Positions 41,951 through 50,244 of a stretch of 51,910 nt of DNA are shown in pieces. The number at the start of each line of letters is the position of its first letter. Position 1 is the first letter of the stretch. Position numbers and translations under genes: made by a program. Source of the stretch: CALBRZ01 sp964511065. Lineage in GTDB: Bacteria; Planctomycetota; Planctomycetia; Pirellulales; S012-138. The notes below the pieces were generated by a model. The model made no database searches. It saw nothing but the letters and a program-made list of their open reading frames with translations, and was not told the origin of the DNA. The DNA lies in the NCBI GenBank assembly GCA_964511065.1, contig CAZEEG010000031.1, positions 1 to 51,910 of the forward strand, given 5' to 3'.

Positions 41951-42439
41951 GGTGATGCTCTCTCGTGTGCAAAAGGCAGGTCATAGCACGTGCGGATGGA
42001 CGATCAGCCCGCGCTAGAGGCACGAGGCGAACCGCACGGCCGTTCATCAACGTAGCCTGAATTGTAATCACCGCTGGCTTGGAACTCATCCCTTGCAGGC
42101 CGTCAATCTGCCGCGGTCCTGGATGAAACCCTGGTGCCGCACATTCTCGCGACTGCGGCCAGCTTTTGGATCGCTGGCACGGCACTTGCTTTCCCTGGGG
42201 AAAGCGAGAGGCAGGGCGAACCTGACTCCATACGCAGCCGGAGCATTGGACGGCATCCCGCTTCCCCAATACTCCGCACGTCCCGTCGGCGCGGGGACCA
42301 GTCGGTAACCGGCAGCGCTGTCTGGATCGTAACCGTATTGGGTTCGGCCTGTGCAATGTCTCCGGGTGATTCCCCTTTGGCGGACTTCGCCTTCGCCCGG
42401 TGTTCAAGAAGCAAATTTTGCAGTTCAGGGAGACGGAAG
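41951..42439. other. divergent intergenic region with sigma-54 promoter
   Basis: 489 bp between DUF1080 and lipoprotein genes. It holds the sigma-54 promoter at 42175-42190 and a GCACGTGC palindrome at about 41987-41994. About 240 nt of untranslated leader would separate the predicted start site from the lipoprotein ATG. Confidence 0.5.
42175..42190 (+). promoter_or_regulatory. sigma-54 (RpoN) promoter, near-perfect consensus
   Basis: TGGCACGGCACTTGCT matches TGGCAC-N5-TTGCW exactly, with GG at -24 and GC at -12. The predicted transcription start is about 42201, reading toward the lipoprotein gene at 42440. An NtrC-type activator is encoded 5 kb away (35707-37086). Confidence 0.75.
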
Positions 42440-43006
42440 ATGAAAAAATCGCTGTTTGGATGGCTGGGATGTCTGCTCGCGGTGACGGCACTGACGGTCG
42501 GCTGCGACAAAGAGACCGATGAGGGAGGCCCCGGCGCTGAGCCAGGCGCGCGGACCATGAGCGGCCAGAGCCCCGACGATACCGGCCGTACGATGACCGA
42601 TTCCGGCGTGGTGGATCGCAATCAGGATCAGGACCTGGACGAACAAACCTTCACCCTTCAACTGCCCGAAGGCGTGAACGCTGCGCAGGACGAACCGACG
42701 GAAACCAGTATCGAACTGAACGCGGGCGATGCCTTCAACCAGAATGTGTCGGTACAGTTGAAGGTTCCCCAGGGAGTCACGATTACGCCCAGTGAGTTCA
42801 CGCTGAACCGCGACCGCACGGAGCAGAAGCTGCGCATCCAGGCCAGCCCGACCGCTGCCGAGGGCGACGTGGTTGTTGGTGTGACCGGCAAGCCGGCCAC
42901 CGGCAAGACGGTGGAATCAAGCTTCAAGGTCACCATCGACAAGGATGAGGACCAGGCGCAACCGCGCACTCCCCAAACCCAGCCGCAGACTCAACCTCAA
43001 GAGTAA
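42440..43006 (+). CDS. putative lipoprotein, acidic
   Basis: A 188-residue protein with a lipoprotein signal MKKSLFGWLGCLLAVTALTVGC (lipidation predicted at C22). The next 60 residues are acidic and low-complexity. The remaining part (TFTLQLPEGVNAAQDEPTETSIELNAGDAFNQNVSVQLKVPQG...DRTEQKLRIQASPTAAEGDVVVGVTGKPATGKTVESSFKVTI) has alternating beta-strand patterns of an immunoglobulin-like fold. The tail is Gln/Pro-rich. The GGGAGAC ribosome-binding site is well placed before ATG 42440; an in-frame extension to 42134 is unlikely. The function is unknown. A sigma-54 promoter lies 250 bp upstream. Confidence 0.82.
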   Translation: MKKSLFGWLGCLLAVTALTVGCDKETDEGGPGAEPGARTMSGQSPDDTGRTMTDSGVVDRNQDQDLDEQTFTLQLPEGVNAAQDEPTETSIELNAGDAFNQNVSVQLKVPQGVTITPSEFTLNRDRTEQKLRIQASPTAAEGDVVVGVTGKPATGKTVESSFKVTIDKDEDQAQPRTPQTQPQTQPQE

Positions 43007-43425
43007 CGGGTTGCCATCGGCGGCCCGGTAGCTGCCCAGCGGCAACGCTGCTTTGTGCAGCGTTTTCTGCCCGATGTAGCTTGCGAGCAGGAAGTCATCG
43101 CGGCCGGGGGTGGACCTTGGGAAAATTCCCCAGGTACGCCTTGCGGAGCACGATATTCAACCAGGGCCGCAGTAACGAGCGATAGCTTCGTTGCTGCGGC
43201 CCTGCTGACTTGATGGATCGTTGCACACGCCAGGTGTGTTCAAGCGATCTTGGTTGAAACACTTCCTGGTTTTCGCACGATCAGCCGGGTTCCGGCAGTT
43301 TGCCATTCACAAAACCAGATAATTCTTGCACCCATTCAACAGCGCTGGTGGTCCATCGTTCACCGTGGTTGGTTGACCGCTACTGAGACAGACCGGCGCG
43401 ATATTCAACAGGTGGGGCAACCCCA
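43007..43425. other. intergenic region with a long hairpin
   Basis: 419 bp between the lipoprotein and UdgX genes. The main feature is the 43-bp inverted repeat listed separately. No gene or promoter was confidently recognised. Confidence 0.4.
43162..43204. repeat. long hairpin, about 17-bp stem
   Basis: CAGGGCCGCAGTAACGA pairs with TCGTTGCTGCGGCCCTG (one G-T pair), enclosing GCGATAGCT. It lies 156 bp past the lipoprotein stop. There is no T-run. It could be a terminator-like or mRNA-protective structure or a palindromic repeat. Confidence 0.65.
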
Positions 43426-44064
43426 ATGGCAGCGCGTCAATCGTATCCAACCGCAAAACCATTTCTGCCCCCGCGGCTTTCGCTGCGTTCATTGAAGGAA
43501 GCGGCGGAAGCGTGCCGTGGCTGCGACCTGTACCGCGGCGCAACGCAAACCGTCTTTGGCGAGGGGAAAACCGGCGCGCGTGTGATGCTGGTCGGCGAGA
43601 CGCCCGGCGATGCGGAAGATAAGCAGGGTAAGCCGTTTGTGGGACCGGCCGGTCGATTGTTGCACGATGCCCTGGAGGAGGTCGGCGTTGACCCGGCCAT
43701 TGCCTACATCACGAATGCCGTGAAGCACTTCCGATACGAAATGCGCGGCACGCGGCGTTTACACAAGAAACCTCGCTGGCGGGAAATCGTCGCCTGCCAA
43801 CCGTGGCTGGAAGCCGAAGTCGCCGTGATTCATCCTGAGTTGATCGTCTGCCTGGGCGCCACCGCCGCACAAACGATCCTGGGCAAGCAGTTTCGCATCA
43901 CCAGGCAACGTGGCGAATTGGTATCCAGCGATTGGGCACCTTGGGTCATCGCCACCTGGCACCCTTCGGCCGTGTTAAGGGCTCCTGACTCCGAAAGCCG
44001 CGCCCGGATGCGTGCCGAATTGGTGGACGATCTCCGCCACGCCTTCAGCAAGCTGGCCGTGTGA
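43426..44064 (+). CDS. udgX: UdgX-type uracil-DNA glycosylase
   Basis: A 212-residue Fe-S uracil-DNA glycosylase. C30 and C33 (ACRGCDLYRGA) and C124 (IVACQPWL) are candidate iron-sulfur ligands. Motif 1 is LVGETPGDAEDKQGKPFVGPAGRLL. The HPSAVLR region (about 179-185) matches the uracil-binding His region. The stretch GTRRLHKKP (about 108-116) corresponds to the R-x-I-H loop that distinguishes UdgX; there the histidine (here H113) forms a covalent bond with the uracil-derived abasic site. This predicts an enzyme that traps DNA instead of releasing product. The context is unremarkable. Start ATG at 43426 with GGTGGGG upstream. Confidence 0.88.
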   Translation: MAARQSYPTAKPFLPPRLSLRSLKEAAEACRGCDLYRGATQTVFGEGKTGARVMLVGETPGDAEDKQGKPFVGPAGRLLHDALEEVGVDPAIAYITNAVKHFRYEMRGTRRLHKKPRWREIVACQPWLEAEVAVIHPELIVCLGATAAQTILGKQFRITRQRGELVSSDWAPWVIATWHPSAVLRAPDSESRARMRAELVDDLRHAFSKLAV

Positions 44065-44305
44065 TGCTTTGCCATCACTGGTTGGCCGCCCGCCTCGGTG
44101 GCAGCCCGATTGCCAGTGATCGCTTGATAAAGCGCGCGGGGCGTGCCGGTAGTCTTGGGGGCTGCTGCCGCGATTCGGTATATTGAACACTCGGCCCCGT
44201 GGCCGCGCCGCGATGCAATTGGGGCGGAAACCTCGCACGGTAGCTCCGCACCACCTCGGCAACGCGCAAGACCGCTTGTGTCCTGTTCCTCGGGAGATGG
44301 AACCG
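44065..44305. other. intergenic region
   Basis: 241 bp between the UdgX and secreted-protein genes; no gene, promoter or RNA recognised. Confidence 0.35.
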
Positions 44306-45115
44306 ATGAGCTTGCTGAAATCTGGCTGGTTCCGCCGGCGGCATGCGAACCGTACCTCCCAGCGGCCGGAACGTGCCGCACCGCTTGGGGCGGCTTGCAT
44401 GGTGGCCCTCGGACTGCTGGCCGCCATTTCTGAAAAAGTCGCAGCGCAGCAAAACGCCGTTACCGTTCAGTTGCCTACCTACCGCTTCTTCTCCATCAGC
44501 ACCACGGTCAGCGTGCCCGACCGCGGCGGCACAGCGATGGGCGGCATCGGACGCTCCGCGCTGGGAGCCAATCAATTCGGGCCGGCGCCGCTGCCAGCCG
44601 GTACTCGGGCGATGGGCTGGGAACGACAAGCGCAGAACGTCCATGTGTTCGCGCAGGTTCACGACTTCCAGGCGATGGAGCAGGCCCTGACGGGTACCGA
44701 ACCGGGCGCGCCGGGCCACCGGCACCACCCTGGCCATATCGGCCGCCTCACGGTGATGCGGGCAGGCGCCCCAGGTCTTGCGTCTGAGGCGAATTCATCC
44801 GGCGGCGCTCACCTTTCCGCTGTGGGCTGCGACAACCCGCTCGCGGTCCACACAGCCCACGATGCCGCGGGGCAATTGAGCGTTGCCGACTGGAAACGTC
44901 TGCGTGCAAAAGAAGACTTCGCCGCGCAACGCCAGGTAACCGAGTGGATCGAGAGGGCCGCCCAGGCGGCCGCAGCAGGCAATCGAGGCGCAGCCCGGGT
45001 TTATCTCACCATGGCCTACCGCAAGGCCAGCGCGGACGTTCGCCCCCGCATCGCCGCCGAACTGGAGCGCCTGGATGGCGCGGCCGGCGCTCGTGCTTCA
45101 CGCCCGGCCCAATAA
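44306..45115 (+). CDS. planctomycete-type secreted protein (RFFSISTTVSVPDRGG motif)
   Basis: A 269-residue protein with a twin-arginine-poor but hydrophobic N-terminal signal (APLGAACMVALGLLAAISEKVAAQ). It is followed by QLPTYRFFSISTTVSVPDRGGTAMGGI, a segment I recognise from many planctomycete proteins. The remainder is Ala/Gly/His-rich with helical C-terminus (VTEWIERAAQAAAAGNRGAARVYLTMAYRKASADVRPRIAAELERL). ATG 44306 is nine bases from GGGAG; an ATG at 44297 is in frame but adjoins the ribosome-binding site. The role is unknown. It has no recognised catalytic domain. Confidence 0.72.
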   Translation: MSLLKSGWFRRRHANRTSQRPERAAPLGAACMVALGLLAAISEKVAAQQNAVTVQLPTYRFFSISTTVSVPDRGGTAMGGIGRSALGANQFGPAPLPAGTRAMGWERQAQNVHVFAQVHDFQAMEQALTGTEPGAPGHRHHPGHIGRLTVMRAGAPGLASEANSSGGAHLSAVGCDNPLAVHTAHDAAGQLSVADWKRLRAKEDFAAQRQVTEWIERAAQAAAAGNRGAARVYLTMAYRKASADVRPRIAAELERLDGAAGARASRPAQ

Positions 45116-45501
45116 AACTGCGGACCAATGATGCAGCGGGCCCGGGAATCAGAGAGCCCGGGAAACTGGGCGGCTCTGATGCACGGCGGACCATAAATCC
45201 TTCTTTGGCATGAGCCGCATCACCTGCACGCTCGATTGGTTGCCAGGCTCGGATGCTCCGAGGATAATGGCCGTTTCCGCTATTCCTGCGCGCTTGCATC
45301 GTCGCAATATGGACACCTGCGCGGAGCATGGACGCTTTCGTTCGTACTGGCTCACCGCCATGCGGCCAGTTGCACGGGAAAGCAGACGACTTGCGGCACC
45401 GATCGGTCCACGATCGGGCATCGGTGACACAACAAGCAATAAGTGCCAAACCGCTGGCCATTTCAGCAGTCGAAGATGTGAATTCTCGGGCCGGAGCCAT
45501 C
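45116..45501. other. intergenic region with an imperfect hairpin
   Basis: 386 bp before the cytochrome gene. An imperfect hairpin at 45150-45178 (CAGAG/CTCTG and GCCC/GGGC arms) may end the upstream transcript. The reading frame of the cytochrome continues upstream to 45328 without homology. Confidence 0.4.
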
Positions 45502-48096
45502 GTGCGACGATCAAAACGTGTCTGGCTGATTGTGGTTGCCGTCCTGCTGGTTGGGGCAGGCGCCGTGGCCGCGGATTGGTGGTTTGCACTTCCGCCGGGC
45601 GAGGTCAAGTCGTACGTCGGTAGTCAGCGCTGCGCCCAGTGCCACCAGCACGAGGTCGACGCCTGGCACGGGTCGGACCACCACCTGGCGATGGACCTGG
45701 CAACGCCGCAAACCGTGTTGGCCAACTTTGACAACGCCACCTACAGCTACCACGGCACGGAAAGCCGGTTCTATCGCCGGGACGACAAGTTCTACGTCTA
45801 CACCGACGGCCCCGACGGCAAGCATGCCGAGTTTGAGATCAAGTACGTGTTTGGGGTGCGCCCGCTCCAGCAGTACATGGTGGCGTTTCCCGACGGCCGC
45901 GTGCAGGTGTTACCGTTTGCTTGGGATGTCGACCAGCAGCGCTGGTATCACCTGTACGAGGGCAGTCCGCATCGGCAAGGGCATGAGGAGTCGTCCACGG
46001 ATGACCAGCCCATCCTGGCCGGCAACTGGCTGCACTGGACCGGCGCCGGCCAGACGTGGAATTACATGTGCGCCGATTGCCACTCCACCAACCTGCAAAA
46101 GAACTACCACCTTCCTTCCAACCAGTACCACACGACATTCTCGGAGATCAACGTCGCCTGCGAGGCCTGCCACGGGCCGGGCAGCCTGCACGTGAAACTG
46201 GCCGAAGACCGCTGGCTGTTCTGGGATCGCCATCATGGTTACGGCCTGCCCAATCTGAAAGCCGCCAGTTCGCTCCCGCAGCTTGAAACCTGCGCGCCAT
46301 GCCATTCCCGTCGGCAGGTGATCCATCCCGGCTACCAGGCGGGCAACCGCTACATGGACCACTACGCGCTGACGCTTTTGGAAGAAGGCCTCTACTATCC
46401 CGATGGCCAGATTCACGACGAGGTCTATGTCTACGGTTCATTTCTTCAAAGCCTGATGTACCGCAAAGGGGTGCGCTGTACCGATTGCCACGATCCGCAC
46501 ACGGCCAGGCTCCGCGCGCAAGGCAACAACCTGTGCGTGCGCTGCCACACGCCAGCCAAGTACGACGTGCCGAGCCATCATCACCACCCGGTTGGAAGCA
46601 GCGGCGCCCAATGCGTGGAGTGCCACATGCCGGCGCGTAATTACATGGTGGTGGACGCCCGGCGCGACCACAGCATCCGCGTGCCGCGGCCCGACGTGAG
46701 CCTCGACTTGGGCACGCCCAACGCGTGCGCGTCCTGCCATCTGGACCGCTCCAAGAGCGACCGCTGGAAAAGCTATCCGGCCTGGGTCGATGCCGCCAAT
46801 GCCGGCGAGCCGCTCGCCCAGGAAGAGGTTCGCCGTGTGAACCAGTGGTCGGCCGATTGGATTGAGCGGTGGTTCCCCAACAGCAAGCACCGTCCCCCGC
46901 ATTTCGGTTACACGCTCGCTGCCGCCCGGCAAGGAACCCCGCGGCCTCCGGCGGGCGATGGGGCGGACCATGCTGGCCACTCCACGAGTCCCGGCAGCCA
47001 GGGGGGCGACGATTCGCATCCTCAGTCCCCTGCCGATCCAGCGGCCCTTGCCAACCAGGCAACGATCGTGGCCGACTTGGGCAGGCTTGCCCGCGATCGT
47101 GCCAACGTTGGCCCGATTGTGAGGGCCACCGCCGTAAGCCACTTGGATCAGTACCCGACCGCCGAAGCCCTGGCGATCAACGATGCGGCCTTGAAAGATG
47201 AAGAAGGGATGGTACGCCTGGCGGCCGCCCGGAACCTCGATGCCTTCTTCCCGTTCCAGGCCACCGACCTGTGGAGCTATGCGGACATGCCGCCTGGGCA
47301 ACGGGCGGCCCTCCGCCGGCAGTTCGACGCACTGAAAGAGCGTGCTGTTCCGCTGTTGACCGATCCGCTGCGGGCCGTACGGATGGAAGCAGCCCGGGTG
47401 TTATCGGTGGTGCCGAGAATGTATCTGGGTGACACGGAAGCAACGGCCTTCGACGCTGCCCTGCAGGAGTTTTATGCCGGGGAGCAGGAAATGGCCGACC
47501 AGGCAGCCGCGCACCTGAACCTGGGCACCGTGTACGGCAATTTCAAGCAGTTCGACAAGGCGATCGAGTCGTACCAGACTGCCATTCGACTTGATCCAGA
47601 ATTCGTGCCGGCCCACATCAACCTGGCGCTGCTGTACAACTTCCAGGGCAAGAATGCCGAGGCAGAACAACTGCTTCGTCAGGCCTTGCAGCATGCTCCC
47701 CAACTGCCCGACGCCCACTATTACCTGGGACTGCTCCTGGCCGAAGATTCGGGCCGATTGGCCGAGGCAGCCGAAAGCCTGGGCGAGGCGGTGAAGCACG
47801 CGCCGGGGCGTCCCCGCATCCGCTACAACTATGCCCTGGCGCTGGACAAACTAGGGCGTTCCCGTGAGGCCGTGTCCCAACTGGAACAAGCGCTGGAACT
47901 GGATCCCGACAATCCCGACTACTACCAGGTCCTCATCACGCTTTACGCCAGGCAGCAGCGCTGGGACCAGGCGGTGCGGTACGCGGAGAAACTCGCGGAA
48001 CGCTACCCGCACGAGAGCCAATTCCAGCAGCAACTGCAGTTGCTGCGGTTGCAGCAAGAGAACGCGGGCGGCGCTGGCCTACGCCCCCGGCCGTAA
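45502..48096 (+). CDS. octahaem cytochrome c fused to TPR domain
   Basis: About 864 residues. An N-terminal helix (RVWLIVVAVLLVGAGAVAA) anchors or exports the protein. Eight CxxCH haem-binding motifs follow: CAQCH, CADCH, CEACH, CAPCH, CTDCH, CVRCH, CVECH and CASCH, typical of cytochrome c554/NrfA-like multihaem proteins. A low-complexity linker (RPPAGDGADHAGHSTSPGSQGG) separates them from a HEAT-like helical stretch. C-terminal TPRs follow (NLGTVYGNFKQFDKAIESYQTAIRLDPEF, ALLYNFQGKNAEAEQLLRQAL, YALALDKLGRSREAVSQLEQALELDPDN). The GTG at 45502 has GGAG; longer starts at 45424 or 45328 are in frame. Probably a periplasmic redox protein with scaffold. The electron acceptor or donor is unknown. 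Confidence 0.9.
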   Translation: MRRSKRVWLIVVAVLLVGAGAVAADWWFALPPGEVKSYVGSQRCAQCHQHEVDAWHGSDHHLAMDLATPQTVLANFDNATYSYHGTESRFYRRDDKFYVYTDGPDGKHAEFEIKYVFGVRPLQQYMVAFPDGRVQVLPFAWDVDQQRWYHLYEGSPHRQGHEESSTDDQPILAGNWLHWTGAGQTWNYMCADCHSTNLQKNYHLPSNQYHTTFSEINVACEACHGPGSLHVKLAEDRWLFWDRHHGYGLPNLKAASSLPQLETCAPCHSRRQVIHPGYQAGNRYMDHYALTLLEEGLYYPDGQIHDEVYVYGSFLQSLMYRKGVRCTDCHDPHTARLRAQGNNLCVRCHTPAKYDVPSHHHHPVGSSGAQCVECHMPARNYMVVDARRDHSIRVPRPDVSLDLGTPNACASCHLDRSKSDRWKSYPAWVDAANAGEPLAQEEVRRVNQWSADWIERWFPNSKHRPPHFGYTLAAARQGTPRPPAGDGADHAGHSTSPGSQGGDDSHPQSPADPAALANQATIVADLGRLARDRANVGPIVRATAVSHLDQYPTAEALAINDAALKDEEGMVRLAAARNLDAFFPFQATDLWSYADMPPGQRAALRRQFDALKERAVPLLTDPLRAVRMEAARVLSVVPRMYLGDTEATAFDAALQEFYAGEQEMADQAAAHLNLGTVYGNFKQFDKAIESYQTAIRLDPEFVPAHINLALLYNFQGKNAEAEQLLRQALQHAPQLPDAHYYLGLLLAEDSGRLAEAAESLGEAVKHAPGRPRIRYNYALALDKLGRSREAVSQLEQALELDPDNPDYYQVLITLYARQQRWDQAVRYAEKLAERYPHESQFQQQLQLLRLQQENAGGAGLRPRP

Positions 48097-48153
48097 CGGC
48101 GGCAGCAGTAAGCAGCAAGAAAGCGGATGGAACGCTACGCGGTTCACCGGCCG

Positions 48154-49137
48154 CTACTGCCCCGGAAGCTGTTGTCCCGCGGGCTGGCTGATCTGGGCGT
48201 CGAGATCCGTGCTGGTGGCCAGCACGCCGCCGGGCTGATTCTCGCGATTCATGAAGTTCTTCAACTCCAGCGTGGCTGGGCCCAGCAGCAGAATATAAAT
48301 GGGCGGCGCCAGGCAAAGCACCACCGGGAACAGCAACTTGACCGAGGCCTTGTTGCCCTGCTCCTCGGCCCGTTGTCGCCGGGTTCGCCGTACGCTATCG
48401 GCGAATTCGCGGAACGCGCTGGCCACGTTGCCACCCAATCGCTCCGCATGCCGTACCAGCGTTGCCAGGGCGGTCACTTCGGGTACATCCACCCGGGCGG
48501 CAAAGCTGTTAAGTGCCTGCTCCAGGGATCCGGCGTCGGCCTGGTGGTGCATGATGGTCAGCTCACAAGCCAGATCGCGGTGGGTGTGGCGAAGTTCATC
48601 GCCCACCCGCTTGATGGCCCGCTGCAGCGGCACGCCGCCGCTGACCGTCATGGTAATCATGTCCAAAGCATCGGGCAGGGCATGGTGGACGCGGCGGGTT
48701 CTCGCCGTGGCCTGGCTGGAAAGCACCACCCGCGGCAGACTGTAAATCAACAGCAGCACGCCGCCGCCCAGCATCAACAGCTTGTTCGCTTCGGCACTGC
48801 CGGGCTCCACGGCGGTCACCAGTGCCGTGGCAATAAACAGCATCCACGCCACCATGGCTGCGTTGCGGAATCCCAGGTATTCCTCCAATGCCTTGCGATG
48901 GTAATACCCTGCACGCACCAGCTCCTTCTTCAGCTTTTGCGCTTTGGCCGACGACACCGGCAGGATGCCCGCCATTGGCTCGGTGAGCGGGCCCAGGATC
49001 AATGGCCGCCGGCTGCCGATTTCGTCGGCCCGGTTTCGGCCGCCGCCGATCAGCATCCGCCCCAGCAGAAACACCACCAGTGCGATACCTGCGAACGTAC
49101 CCGTCACCAGCAGCGAAGACGTGGTTGCGGTATCCAT
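48154..49137 (-). CDS. tadC: Tad pilus assembly protein TadC
   Basis: A 327-residue type II secretion F-type inner-membrane protein of the Tad/Flp system, paired with TadB as platform for the TadA motor. The T2SSF signature appears as RVHHALPDALDMITMTVSGGVPLQRAIKRVGDELRHTHRDLACELTIM...LVRHAERLGGNVASAFREFADSVR, with hydrophobic helices near residues 7-27, 90-110, 115-135 and 275-300. The start ATG at 49137 has GAGG upstream. It lies 120 bp from the tadB stop on the same strand, consistent with an operon tadA-tadB-tadC. Confidence 0.9.
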   Translation of the reverse strand: MDTATTSSLLVTGTFAGIALVVFLLGRMLIGGGRNRADEIGSRRPLILGPLTEPMAGILPVSSAKAQKLKKELVRAGYYHRKALEEYLGFRNAAMVAWMLFIATALVTAVEPGSAEANKLLMLGGGVLLLIYSLPRVVLSSQATARTRRVHHALPDALDMITMTVSGGVPLQRAIKRVGDELRHTHRDLACELTIMHHQADAGSLEQALNSFAARVDVPEVTALATLVRHAERLGGNVASAFREFADSVRRTRRQRAEEQGNKASVKLLFPVVLCLAPPIYILLLGPATLELKNFMNRENQPGGVLATSTDLDAQISQPAGQQLPGQ

Positions 49138-49256
49138 GTTGAGCCTCTTGAGATTCCTTCGCACCGGCGAGCCGCCGGGGATCGGTTGAACGGGTTTTCC
49201 GCCGCGGCCGAGCCAGTGAGCCGTGCCGCGCACTCAGCACCTTTGCGGCGCAGCCA

Positions 49257-50174
49257 TCAATAGTCGCTCTTGAGCAGCCGCGATACCCACAGCAGGCCCA
49301 CTACCTGCGAAATAACGGCGTACGTCAGCAGCGTGCGGCCCAGCGAATCATCCAGCAGTTTGCGGCCATACTCCGGCTGGAAGATGAACATATAGCCAAA
49401 CAGCAGCGGCCCGAGCGTGGCAATGAACAGTGCCGTGAACCGCCCGGCCCCCGTCACGCTTTTCAACTGCCGCCGGAAGGCGCGGCGATCGCGAATCACC
49501 TCGGCCAGCCGTTCCAGCGTTTCGGCCAGGTTGCCGCCGATGTCGCGGTGCGTGGCCACCGTGTTAGTGAAGATGCGGACATCGAGCAGGTCGAACCGCT
49601 CGGCCAGCCCTTCCATCGTGGCTGGCAGCGAAAGCCCCATGGCGAGGTGGCCCGAGCAGCGCCGAAACTCGGTCGCCAGCGGTTCGTGCGAACTGCGGCC
49701 TACCAGGTCAATCGCCTGCTCCAGGCTCTCGCCGGCACGCACCGCACGCGCCAGCAGGTCGAGCGCGCCAGGCAGTTGTTCTGAGAACTTTGCCACGCGC
49801 CGCCGCTGGCTGGCCATCATCCACAGCATCACCGCGAAAAAGCCCGCGGTGCCCGCTATGGCCGTCAACAACAGGTCGTCGCTGAGAATGAACACGATGC
49901 CGCCCACCACGGTGGCGGCCAGCACGTGCAGCAGCATGGCCGCCATCACATTCAGCGGCCAGCCCGACAGGTACAGCGTGCGTTCAAACCAGTGATCGAA
50001 TCGGCCGACCATCGAGGCGTCGCCGGGCTGGTGCTTGCGGCGGGGCATCCGCCGGACGGCTTCGGCTTGCGCCGATTCTCGGCCCAGCCAAAGGTCGCGG
50101 GCCCCCAGCAGCACGGCCCCGCAGGCCGAAGCAATGCCGGCGAACGAAACCAGGGAAATCAGTTGAGCATCCAC
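49257..50174 (-). CDS. tadB: Tad pilus assembly protein TadB
   Basis: A 305-residue inner-membrane platform protein of the T2SSF family, the partner of TadC. The T2SSF region reads QLPGALDLLARAVRAGESLEQAIDLVGRSSHEPLATEFRRCSGHLAMG and IFTNTVATHRDIGGNLAETLERLAEVIRDR. Hydrophobic helices are at the N-terminus (ISLVSFAGIASACGAVLLG), near residue 80-110 and at the end (TALFIATLGPLLFGYMFIF, LLTYAVISQVVGLLW). GTG at 50174 was chosen over longer frames because the membrane segment begins there. It lies 71 bp downstream of the tadA stop. Confidence 0.9.
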   Translation of the reverse strand: MDAQLISLVSFAGIASACGAVLLGARDLWLGRESAQAEAVRRMPRRKHQPGDASMVGRFDHWFERTLYLSGWPLNVMAAMLLHVLAATVVGGIVFILSDDLLLTAIAGTAGFFAVMLWMMASQRRRVAKFSEQLPGALDLLARAVRAGESLEQAIDLVGRSSHEPLATEFRRCSGHLAMGLSLPATMEGLAERFDLLDVRIFTNTVATHRDIGGNLAETLERLAEVIRDRRAFRRQLKSVTGAGRFTALFIATLGPLLFGYMFIFQPEYGRKLLDDSLGRTLLTYAVISQVVGLLWVSRLLKSDY

Positions 50175-50244
50175 GATTCTGGCCTTCTGACTTGCGCAGC
50201 GCGCGCTAACTTGGAGCGGATCCCCGAGGCACCGCCGGGTAACT

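Noticed and set aside
42134..42439. Upstream in-frame extension of the lipoprotein gene
   Set aside because: It lacks coding character, contains the sigma-54 promoter and is followed by a good ribosome-binding site before MKKSLFG.
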